A stretch of DNA of 64,000 bases from Deltaproteobacteria bacterium (lineage in GTDB: Bacteria > Myxococcota_A > Bradymonadia > REDH01): NCBI GenBank assembly GCA_007693585.1, contig REDH01000050.1, positions 52,932-116,931 of the forward strand. Reading direction: 5' to 3'. Within the stretch, counting starts at the first letter, position 1. Every line of letters starts with the position of its first letter. Both the position numbers and the translations under genes were made by a program. A model generated the notes under the pieces. The model saw only the letters and a program-made list of their open reading frames with translations. It had not been told where the DNA came from and did no database searches. Of this stretch, positions 46,453 through 54,094 are shown piece after piece.

Positions 46453-48006
46453 ATGGCAGAACAGAGGACATTTCGCCTGCGGCGCCTGCTGGTCGCGGCG
46501 GGACTTGTGGCGGGCCTTTCGCTGGCGGCCTGCGGGTCGGACGATGGGGATGGTGCGACGGATCGGCCGAGCGGGCCGGTGCCCACGGGAGGTGGATCGA
46601 GCGATGTGCCGTCCAGCGAGCCGTCGACGGAGCTTCCGCCCGCCGACGACACCGTGATCATCTCCTACTCGCGCGAGGCGCGCATCCAGGCGGGGACCAT
46701 GCCGGACGAGATCCAGCTCGTGGTGGTGGATACCGACTGTCGGGTGGGAGACTGCCCGGGCGGAGTGCGCGTGGTGGGAGGACATGACTTCTCGTGCGCG
46801 AACCACCAGTGCGAGCTCAGCACGTCGGGTGAGTTCGTTCTTTTTCGCGACCCGGTCACGCCGTCGACCCTGCGGGTGGCTGCTCTGGACGAGTCGTTTC
46901 AGCTCACGGGTCCGAGCACGGTGCTGGACGAGGATGTCGTTCGCTATGTGCAGCGGGGAGACACGGTGGCCTGGCTCAGCGAGCAGCGGGCCTGGAGCCA
47001 GCGCCTCGGTTCGGGCAACACGGTGGATCTCGGGCCGCAGGACGGGGGGGACACCGCGGCGACGAGCGCGGGCATCCAGCTCTCGAGTGACGGTTCCCGG
47101 GTGTATCTCTTCGCGGTCGGTCTGGTCCGCATGAGCATCTACGAGATTCCTTCCGGTGGTGGAGATATCCAGCTCATCACTCGGATTTCGGCCGGGACAA
47201 CCTCCACGTCCGGTTCGCTGTTCAGTGGTCAGGAGCCGTTCCTGGCGCACGAGGACGACGAGTTCATCTACGTGGGCGTCGCGGCGATCGTGCTGGAGGA
47301 GCCGTGCAGTTCGGATGCCGAGTGCGGTGGTCAGCGTTTCTGCAGCCGGGACAGCGCGCCGGCCCGGTGCGCGGACTGGTCGAACACGATCGCGCGGGTC
47401 AGCCGTGGGGATTCGAACCTCCTCGGCACGAGCTGCGGGACGGACGGGCAGTGCGGCGCGGGCCAGCGTTGCGATACGTCGTACATCAATCCGAACACGC
47501 AGCAGGGGGTCTGCATCCCGGCGCGCTATCGGGTGGGTGGTGCGGGACCGAACGCGTGCGCGGGCTGGTCGGAGGGTCAGTACAACGAGATGCTTCCGCG
47601 GTTCGGTCGTCTGGCGGACGGGCGCATTGCGGCGCTGGTGGGCACGCCGTGCGAGGACGGCAACATCGATCGCAGCGCTGTCCTCGCCATCGGTCCCGGG
47701 TTCTCGGAGGCGGATGCGGTGGTCACGATGTCGGGTTCGAACCACCGTGGTCCCGAGTGTTACGACGACGCGTCCATGACGTACAACCTGGAGGCGTGTG
47801 CGGTGCAGCTGTCGCAGCTGGTGGTGGCGGAGAACGGTTCCACGCTGGTGGCGGTGGGCAATTCGCTGGACAACCGGAACTCGGACCAGGTGTGGGTGTT
47901 CGATGCGTTCGGCCGGATGGAGCGGTACCCGATCGAGGTTCGACTGTTCGATGGCGAGCGGGACTCCTGGCGGATTCGCAACCTGCGAACGCACCCGGGT
48001 CTCTGA
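46453..48006 (+). CDS. Large Cys-rich lipoprotein with WD/beta-propeller-like body
   Basis: The start ATG 46453 follows AGGAGA by 6 bp and gives 517 residues. The lipobox LSLAAC ends a signal peptide (Cys about 27). Ser/Pro/Asp-rich sequence is followed by repeated beta strands (for example GIQLSSDGSRVYLFAVGL and SGEFVLFRDPVTPSTLRVAALDE). Two Cys-rich dicysteine motifs interrupt the body: CSSDAECGGQRFC and CGTDGQCGAGQRC. Such motifs are common in predatory and other myxobacterial surface lipoproteins. Function unknown. Confidence 0.82.
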   Translation: MAEQRTFRLRRLLVAAGLVAGLSLAACGSDDGDGATDRPSGPVPTGGGSSDVPSSEPSTELPPADDTVIISYSREARIQAGTMPDEIQLVVVDTDCRVGDCPGGVRVVGGHDFSCANHQCELSTSGEFVLFRDPVTPSTLRVAALDESFQLTGPSTVLDEDVVRYVQRGDTVAWLSEQRAWSQRLGSGNTVDLGPQDGGDTAATSAGIQLSSDGSRVYLFAVGLVRMSIYEIPSGGGDIQLITRISAGTTSTSGSLFSGQEPFLAHEDDEFIYVGVAAIVLEEPCSSDAECGGQRFCSRDSAPARCADWSNTIARVSRGDSNLLGTSCGTDGQCGAGQRCDTSYINPNTQQGVCIPARYRVGGAGPNACAGWSEGQYNEMLPRFGRLADGRIAALVGTPCEDGNIDRSAVLAIGPGFSEADAVVTMSGSNHRGPECYDDASMTYNLEACAVQLSQLVVAENGSTLVAVGNSLDNRNSDQVWVFDAFGRMERYPIEVRLFDGERDSWRIRNLRTHPGL

Positions 48007-48022
48007 GGGGTGGACCGGGGGC

Positions 48023-48247
48023 CTAGTCGTCGTCCTCGGTGGCGCCGCGTTCGTCGTCGCTGACCTCCTCGTCGGGGATGAGATCGTTGACGGAGGGGTA
48101 GCGCGCGATTTCGGAACGCGCGATCTGCCACGCCTTCTGGACGATCCAGGAGAGGGAGCGGTCCTGGCGCGTGGCTTCGTGCTGGATTTCCCGCAGCATC
48201 TGTTCGGGGAAATAGAGGCTCTGCTTGCGCTTGTCGGACCGGGCCAT
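48023..48247 (-). CDS. Small KQSLYFP-type ribbon-helix-helix-like regulator (TIGR04563-like)
   Basis: The 74-residue protein starts at ATG 48247 (MARSDKRKQSLYFPE); a longer frame adds unlikely upstream codons. The sequence KQSLYFPEQMLREIQHEATR and SLSWIVQKAWQIARSEI matches a strand followed by two helices, as in RHH DNA-binding proteins. A very similar small family (TIGR04563) is known from myxobacteria. The C-terminus is acidic. It is probably a DNA-binding regulator, possibly of its own promoter. Confidence 0.72.
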   Translation of the reverse strand: MARSDKRKQSLYFPEQMLREIQHEATRQDRSLSWIVQKAWQIARSEIARYPSVNDLIPDEEVSDDERGATEDDD

Positions 48248-48298
48248 GGCGGGTTCACTCGGAGCGTTGGAGGGGGAGGCGCATTGCGCGCCTGTTCC

Positions 48299-48328
48299 GG
48301 TATACGCGCGAGGAGGTGCGAAAGGCAA
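48299..48328 (-). promoter_or_regulatory. Promoter candidate for the small regulator gene
   Basis: Reading left on the minus strand, TTGCCT (48328-48323), 18 bp, then TATACC (48304-48299). Its position about 50 bp before the ATG at 48247 is good for a sigma70-type promoter. Confidence 0.45.
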
Positions 48329-48442
48329 CAGGCACGCTTGGTGAGCCACGGCCGGGCCTGAGGATTGGTCGGGGTGGTTGGCGCCGGTCGGTCGTCGGGC
48401 TGGTGGAGATCGCGTCCCGGCACGTCCGGTGGCCGAGGAAGC

Positions 48443-49777
48443 TCAGTCGTCGGGTGTGGGTGTGGGTGTGGGTGTGGCTGTGGGCGTCGGACGTGCGGGG
48501 GCCTGGCGGGGTTCGCCGCGGAGCACGAGCTGCCCGAACCGGGAGGGGCGGTGGAAGGAGGGTCCGCCGACGGCGCTCCAGGCGAGGAGGATCGGTTCGC
48601 CCTCGGCGGGTCGTTCGTAGCGGTAGACATTGGCGCGCAGGGTGCGTCCGTCGGCCGGTGGGGCGTCGAGGCCGGGGAGGGCGGCCCACGGGATGCGGAT
48701 CTCGGCGCTCCAGCTTCGGTCGGCAGTGTCGCGTCGGGTGGGGTCGCCGTCGACGTGCACGGCGGTTTCGAGGCCCTCGATGGTCCACTGTCTCGCGCGC
48801 TGCAGGTTGCGGTCCGAGGCCGAGGGGAACAGGGCGTCGAAGACGGTTCCGAGCGGATTGATCTGGAGTTCCACGTAGGGGCCGCCTTCCCCGCCCGGGT
48901 CGAGGAAGAGCTCGAAGACTTCCTCTTCCCAGAGGTTGGCGTCGCGTTCCGTGTGGGTGGCCCAGATGTCCTGGTCCGCGCCTTCGATGCCCACGTAGAG
49001 GGCGTCGTCGTCCCAGAGCATGCGGAAGGTGGTCTCGAGGTCGGGGTCGGCGTCGAGGCCATCGCGGGCGAGCACGAGGGAGGAGGAGGGGAGGGCCCGT
49101 CGCCAGGCGAGGTCGTCGAGGCGGCCGTCCATCCGGATGGTGCCGCTGGCTCGGCGCACGGTGTAGACCGGGGGGAACCAGCGGGTCCGTATGGTGCCGA
49201 TGCTGAGGGTGCCGTCGTCCCGGAGAGCGCCCTCGCCCTGCCGCGAGACGGGCATCCAGCGGTCTCCCTGGCGGAATCCCACCCGCAGCTCGGCGCTCCC
49301 GCCGTCCATGCCCGGGGGGATGTCGAGGGTGAAGTGGTCGACGATCCGGTGGCCGGGGACCCACTGGTGCACGGCGTAGAGTCCGTCGACGGCGTTGCGG
49401 TCGGAGCGGGCCTCGAGGTTCGCGAGGAGCGAGGTGTGCAGCCACCAGCGTTCGCGCACGGGTTGCAGCACTTCCCAGAACAGGGTGACCTCCACGGGGC
49501 TCCCCACGCGGATCGGGTCGGAGGAGAGGTCGTAGCCGATCAGGCGGATGCTCTCGTGGAAGACGGCGTCGATGGGGTGCTGGACCACGGGCTCCTCCGG
49601 GAGCAGGGAGCGCTGCACCCGTCGCCACTCCTCCTGCGTGAGGACGCGGGCCGGTGCGTCTCGCGACTGGCATCCGGAGAGTGCTGCGGGCAGTGGCCCG
49701 GTACAGCACGCGACGAGGACGCAGGCGGCGAGCAGCGATGAGCGCGTGGTGCGGTGTCCGCGAACGATGGAGGTCAT
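48443..49777 (-). CDS. CBM9-like lipoprotein
   Basis: The start ATG 49777 (MTSIVRGHR) gives 444 residues. A lipobox ALSGC ends the signal peptide (Cys about 36). An Ig-like domain follows (about 70-170, IRLIGYDLSSDPIRVGSPVEVTLFW), then a CBM9-type domain (about 205-430): DGRLDDLAW, FRMLWDDDALYVGIEG, EEVFELFLDPGG, YVELQINPLGTVFDA and WSAEIRIPWAAL. The C-terminus is a repetitive Pro/Thr tail (TPTATPTPTPTP). CBM9-like domains bind sugars, but many are found in proteins of unrelated role. It is convergent with the small regulator's stop. Confidence 0.85.
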   Translation of the reverse strand: MTSIVRGHRTTRSSLLAACVLVACCTGPLPAALSGCQSRDAPARVLTQEEWRRVQRSLLPEEPVVQHPIDAVFHESIRLIGYDLSSDPIRVGSPVEVTLFWEVLQPVRERWWLHTSLLANLEARSDRNAVDGLYAVHQWVPGHRIVDHFTLDIPPGMDGGSAELRVGFRQGDRWMPVSRQGEGALRDDGTLSIGTIRTRWFPPVYTVRRASGTIRMDGRLDDLAWRRALPSSSLVLARDGLDADPDLETTFRMLWDDDALYVGIEGADQDIWATHTERDANLWEEEVFELFLDPGGEGGPYVELQINPLGTVFDALFPSASDRNLQRARQWTIEGLETAVHVDGDPTRRDTADRSWSAEIRIPWAALPGLDAPPADGRTLRANVYRYERPAEGEPILLAWSAVGGPSFHRPSRFGQLVLRGEPRQAPARPTPTATPTPTPTPDD

Positions 49778-50008
49778 CCGGTGCAGCACTCGGCCAGTGG
49801 AGCACAAGAGCAGGAGGCGCCTTGCGGGAAGCGACGCAGGTGCGGTCGCCCGTGCCTGCGGAGGGGGACCATCGGCCACGCGGCGGCACAGGTCAATCGT
49901 TCCCGGCCGCACAGGTTCGTTGCCATGCCGTCGTGGATGCCGCAGGATGGAGACCACCCTGGCCATCGGCGTACGCCGCATTCTCCAACCCCTTCAAGTG
50001 AGACGCTC

Positions 50009-50959
50009 ATGAGGACCCTGCCTTCCCGCTTCAACCGCGCGTCGTGGACCGCGATCCTGGCCAGTGTGCTGCTCGTGGGCTCCGTGCTGAGTCATCCCGT
50101 GGGTGCGGCAGCGGACGGGCCCTCGCTCGAGCTGACGGTTGGCGAGCGGGGGTCGGAGCCTCGTACGGCGCTGCGCTACGATCTGGACGGGTGGGTGGGC
50201 CAGCAGGCCCGCATCACGATGCGCATGTCGATGGGCATGGAGCAGTCCATGGGGGGCGAGACGATCCCGATCCCCGCCATGCCGGTGATGATCGGCGGTG
50301 TGGATGTCCGCGACATCGAGCGAACGGAGGGCGGCATTCGTCTCGTTTCGGCGAGTACGGCGTACGAAGTGGAGGAGGGGGAGGGCATCGACCCGGCCAT
50401 GGCGGCCATGCTTCGCGCCTCCCTTCCGGCGGCCGGGGCGTTTCGGATGCGTGCGGAGATGGATGCGCGCGGCAACATGCAGCACACGGCGGTGGAGGTA
50501 TCGACGAACGATCCGATGACGGCGCAGCTGGCCGACAGCTTCTCGCAGAATGCGGACATGTTCAGCACGCCGCTGCCCGAGGAGGCTGTGGGGGCGGGCG
50601 CCACCTGGACCGTGCGCCGTTCGATGGACATGGGCGGAGTGGGCATCGTGCAGGAGGAGCGGTACACGCTGCGGGAGGTGACCGGCACCCGCATCCGGTT
50701 CGACGTGGCGATCAGCCAGTCGACCACGACGCGGGAGATGGAGATTCCGGGGATGCCCGGACAGACCGTGAGCATCGTCTCGTTCACCGGGACGGGTTCG
50801 GGCCGGATGACCATGGACCTGGCTTCCCCGGGCGTGGAGGGGAGCATGCAGGTGGAGAACAGGATGGAGCTCGCCCAGCGTGCGGATGCGCCGGCCGGCG
50901 AGCGGCTCGTCCAGGTCATGCGCATGGGCATCGAGACGTCCAGCGCGCCGCTCCCCTGA
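50009..50959 (+). CDS. Secreted protein of unknown function (DUF6263-like)
   Basis: The start ATG 50009 gives 316 residues with a signal peptide (about 12-34, TAILASVLLVGSVLSHPVGAA). The rest alternates Met/Gly-rich strands, including MRMSMGMEQSMGGETIPIPAMP, TREMEIPGMPGQTVSIVSF and SGRMTMDLASPGVEGSMQVE. The high Met content is notable. The repeated strand pattern recalls secreted DUF6263-type proteins. No catalytic motif was seen. Confidence 0.7.
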   Translation: MRTLPSRFNRASWTAILASVLLVGSVLSHPVGAAADGPSLELTVGERGSEPRTALRYDLDGWVGQQARITMRMSMGMEQSMGGETIPIPAMPVMIGGVDVRDIERTEGGIRLVSASTAYEVEEGEGIDPAMAAMLRASLPAAGAFRMRAEMDARGNMQHTAVEVSTNDPMTAQLADSFSQNADMFSTPLPEEAVGAGATWTVRRSMDMGGVGIVQEERYTLREVTGTRIRFDVAISQSTTTREMEIPGMPGQTVSIVSFTGTGSGRMTMDLASPGVEGSMQVENRMELAQRADAPAGERLVQVMRMGIETSSAPLP

Positions 50960-51036
50960 CGCTCCCGAGCGCGCCGGGGACCGGCGGCTCTTGCCGAGCG
51001 CGGTCTGGGCTGGCAAGGGATGAACGCGTCCGGCAC

Positions 51037-52455
51037 ATGCCGACGTCGACGTCTCTCCACCCCCCCGACGAGTCCATGACGCTTCCGGAACGCGGCGCTC
51101 TCCTTCATTTCATCGGTATCGGAGGCATCGGCGTGTCCGCCGTGGCCCGCCTCGCCCTCGGTCAGGGATACCGCATCCGCGGCTCCGATGTCAGACGCTC
51201 CGCCCTGACCGACACCATGGCGCGCCTGGGTGCGGACGTGCGAATCGGGCACAACGCTGCCCACCTCGATGGGGTCGACGCGGTCGTGTTCTCCACCGCG
51301 ATTCCCGAAACCAACGTCGAGCTCGCCGCCGCCCGCGCCGGGGGTGTTCCCCTGCTGCACCGCAGCGAGCTGCTCGCCGCCTTCGTCGACGCCACCGAGA
51401 GCATCGGGGTCACGGGCACCCACGGGAAGGGCACCATCAGCAGCATGATCGCCCACATTCTCGTCGAGGACGGGCAGGATCCCGGCTGGATCATCGGCGG
51501 CATCCCCATGAACTACGGCCGGAACGCAGAGGGAGGCGCCGGACGGCTGCTCGTCGCCGAGGTCGACGAGTCCGACGGCTCCCACTGCAACGTCCGCCCG
51601 CGCACCCTCGTGTGCAACTTCCTCGAGGCCGATCACCTCAATTACTACCGGGACCTCGACCACATCATCGAAACCATGGCCCGCGCCATCTCCGACAACC
51701 CGCGTCTGGAAAGCGTCTGGGTCAACGGCGACTGCCCCGGAAACCGACGCCTCGCCACCCTCGTCTCCCGCCCCCTGGGCACCTATGGGGTCGAGACGGA
51801 CTGCGATGTCCGCGGCAGCCTGCGCGAGAGCGGACCGGAAGCCATCCGTTTCGAGGTGACGGCCCACGGCGAGTCGTTGGGAGAGTTCCGCCTGCAGATC
51901 CCCGGGACCTACAACGTCGTCAACGCGCTGGCGGCCATCGCCGTCAGCCGTGAGCTCGGCGTGGCCCCTGACGTCCAGCGCCGTGCCCTCGCGACCTACC
52001 GCGGCCTCGAGAACCGCTTCACCGTGCGCCGGGCCGGCGGACGGACCATCGTGAAGGACTACAACAGCCACCCCACCGCGATGCGCAAGGTCCTCGACTT
52101 CGGGCGAGAGATGGGTGGACGACGGATCATCAGCATCTTCAAGCCCTACCGCTACACGCTCATTCACTATCTGCAGGACGAGTACGCGACCGCCTTCGAG
52201 GGCTCCGAGGAGGTGCTGATCACGAAGATGTACGCCGCCGACGAGGATCCGATCCCCGGGGTGGACACCGCCTTCTTCGTGCGCCTGCTCGAGCAGGCGG
52301 GGCAGCGCGTTCGCCACCTGCACGACGAGAACGAGATCGTGCCCTGGCTCGCCGAGAACACGGGCGAGGGAGACCTCGTCTTCTTCTTCGGCGGGGACGA
52401 CTTCTTCCGGATGGCCGACGCGTGGGCCGACGCCCTCGACGCCTCCAACCCCTGA
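51037..52455 (+). CDS. MurC-like Mur ligase with altered P-loop
   Basis: MurC ligases add L-Ala to UDP-MurNAc, and this family also includes Mpl. The start is ATG 51037 (472 residues); ATG 51076 is an alternative. An N-terminal UDP-binding Rossmann domain ([20 protein letters not shown]) and [22 protein letters not shown] in the centre match MurC. The C-terminal domain has [12 protein letters not shown] and [13 protein letters not shown]. The P-loop reads [11 protein letters not shown] instead of GTHGKTTTT, like the GTNGKGS of folylpolyglutamate synthase. It may attach a different residue. Neighbours: aspartokinase 8 bp downstream. Confidence 0.8.
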   Translation: MPTSTSLHPPDESMTLPERGALLHFIGIGGIGVSAVARLALGQGYRIRGSDVRRSALTDTMARLGADVRIGHNAAHLDGVDAVVFSTAIPETNVELAAARAGGVPLLHRSELLAAFVDATESIGVTGTHGKGTISSMIAHILVEDGQDPGWIIGGIPMNYGRNAEGGAGRLLVAEVDESDGSHCNVRPRTLVCNFLEADHLNYYRDLDHIIETMARAISDNPRLESVWVNGDCPGNRRLATLVSRPLGTYGVETDCDVRGSLRESGPEAIRFEVTAHGESLGEFRLQIPGTYNVVNALAAIAVSRELGVAPDVQRRALATYRGLENRFTVRRAGGRTIVKDYNSHPTAMRKVLDFGREMGGRRIISIFKPYRYTLIHYLQDEYATAFEGSEEVLITKMYAADEDPIPGVDTAFFVRLLEQAGQRVRHLHDENEIVPWLAENTGEGDLVFFFGGDDFFRMADAWADALDASNP

Positions 52456-52462
52456 GGACGGC

Positions 52463-53680
52463 ATGCGCATCGTGGTCCAGAAGTACGGCGGGTCCTCCGT
52501 CGCCACCGTGGAGAAGCTGCGCTCGGTCGCCGAGAAGGTGGTGAACACCCGCCGCAGCGGGGTGGGGGTCGTGGTCGTGGTCTCCGCCATGGGTGACACC
52601 ACCGACGATCTCCTCCAGCTCGTCCGCGAGGTCAGCGAGTCCCCCTCCCGACGCGAGATGGACATGCTCCTCTCCGTGGGGGAGCGGATCTCCATGGCCC
52701 TGCTCAGCATTGCCATCCAGAACCTCGGCGAGGAGGCCATCTCCCTCACCGGCAGCCAGTGCGGGATCCTCACGACCCACTCCCACGCCAACGCCCGCAT
52801 CGTCGACGTCCGCCCGTTCCGCGTGCAGGACGAACTCGAGGCCGGCCGCATCGTCATCGTCGCCGGCTTCCAGGGCACCAGCTACAAGCGCGAGGTCACC
52901 ACCCTCGGTCGCGGCGGCTCCGACACCACCGCCGTCGCCCTGGCGGCCGCCCTGGGCGCCGAACACTGCGACATCTACTCCGACGTCCCCGGCGTCTTCA
53001 GCGCGGACCCCCGCATCGTTCCCGATGCCACACGCCTCGCCGAGCTCTCCTACGAGGAGATGCAGGAAATGGCGCGACAGGGCGCTCGTGTGCTCAACGC
53101 GCAGGCGGTCGAGTTCGCGCGAGAGCGCCGCATCGCCATCCACGCCCGCGCCACCTCGGGCGACGGGGAAGGGACCGTCATCCGACGCATCGACCCGGAC
53201 GCCGACGCACGTGTGCGCCAGCTCCGCAACTTCGGCGCCCGCGGGGTCGCCGGACGCCGAGACCTCGTGCTCCTGAGCTACGAAGTGCCCTCCAGCGGCG
53301 AAAACCGCGGCCCCGACATGCTCGACGAGCTGGACGGGTTCGACCTTCTTCTGGCCAACAGCGTGCCGGGGCTCTCGCGCCTCGACATCCTCGCCACGAC
53401 GGAGAACGTGCCCGACGCGCCCTCGCGCCTGCGGGCCCTGCAGCAGCGTTATCCCGACACCCTCACCATCCAGCGGGATCTCGGCTCCGCTTCGGTGATC
53501 GGCCTGGGCATCGGCGAGCACCCCGGAGCCATGCTTCGGCTCCACCGCACGCTCGAGGCGGAGGCCCTGCCGCTGACGATGACCTTCACGGCGCGGGAGG
53601 CGATCACGGCGGTGTTGCCGGTGCACCATGTGGAGCGCGCCCAGCGACTGCTGCACGCCGCGTTCATCGAGGCGGACTGA
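52463..53680 (+). CDS. lysC: Aspartate kinase
   Basis: The enzyme phosphorylates L-Asp in the first step of Lys/Thr/Met and diaminopimelate synthesis. The 405 residues begin at ATG 52463, with TGAGGAC upstream. Motifs: [69 protein letters not shown]. The ACT regulatory region follows at the C-terminus (about 255-400). It is predicted to be feedback regulated, as is typical. Transcription with the MurC-like gene is likely. Confidence 0.95.
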   Translation: MRIVVQKYGGSSVATVEKLRSVAEKVVNTRRSGVGVVVVVSAMGDTTDDLLQLVREVSESPSRREMDMLLSVGERISMALLSIAIQNLGEEAISLTGSQCGILTTHSHANARIVDVRPFRVQDELEAGRIVIVAGFQGTSYKREVTTLGRGGSDTTAVALAAALGAEHCDIYSDVPGVFSADPRIVPDATRLAELSYEEMQEMARQGARVLNAQAVEFARERRIAIHARATSGDGEGTVIRRIDPDADARVRQLRNFGARGVAGRRDLVLLSYEVPSSGENRGPDMLDELDGFDLLLANSVPGLSRLDILATTENVPDAPSRLRALQQRYPDTLTIQRDLGSASVIGLGIGEHPGAMLRLHRTLEAEALPLTMTFTAREAITAVLPVHHVERAQRLLHAAFIEAD

Positions 53681-54094
53681 AACAAAGACGCCCGCCGAGC
53701 AGGCCGCAGCCGCGACCGCGGAACCCCGAAGTGCCCAGGGGCATCGCAAGAAGAGCTTCAGGCTGCGACCCTCGCATCCGTCCGCGGTTCATCCGACATT
53801 TCTGTTCCTCCTTGCCGAAGCAACATGCGCCGGCAGGAAGCGTCGATCACGGACCGATCCGTCGGTCAACGGTCAGAACCACTCGAGTTCTTGCGATCAC
53901 CCTGCCGATGTGCCCGCTTCTCCTCGCATCGCGCCCGGTCGCGTGATACCCTGAATGGTTGAGTGCGCCGTCCCCCCCCTGTGCGCACCCGGCCCCTGCC
54001 GCGCCGCCGTCCCGACCCGCCTCGCGGGAAGAGCGACGGCCGCCAGACCGTTGCCCCCCGGGGACCCCTTCGCCATCCCTCCACGGGAAACCCC
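53681..54094. other. 414-bp noncoding region between lysC and the radical SAM gene
   Basis: No convincing coding frame was found; an open frame exists on both strands because of high GC content. It includes a perfect hairpin, GACCGA-TCCG-TCGGTC (53852-53867), 172 bp after the lysC stop, that may end the transcript. A possible -10 TACCCT occurs at 53947-53952, with no clear -35. Confidence 0.55.

Noticed and set aside
46387..49062. 891-residue minus-strand open frame over the lipoprotein gene
   Set aside because: Arg/Pro/Thr-rich shadow without motifs; the plus-strand lipoprotein with lipobox and ribosome site explains the DNA.
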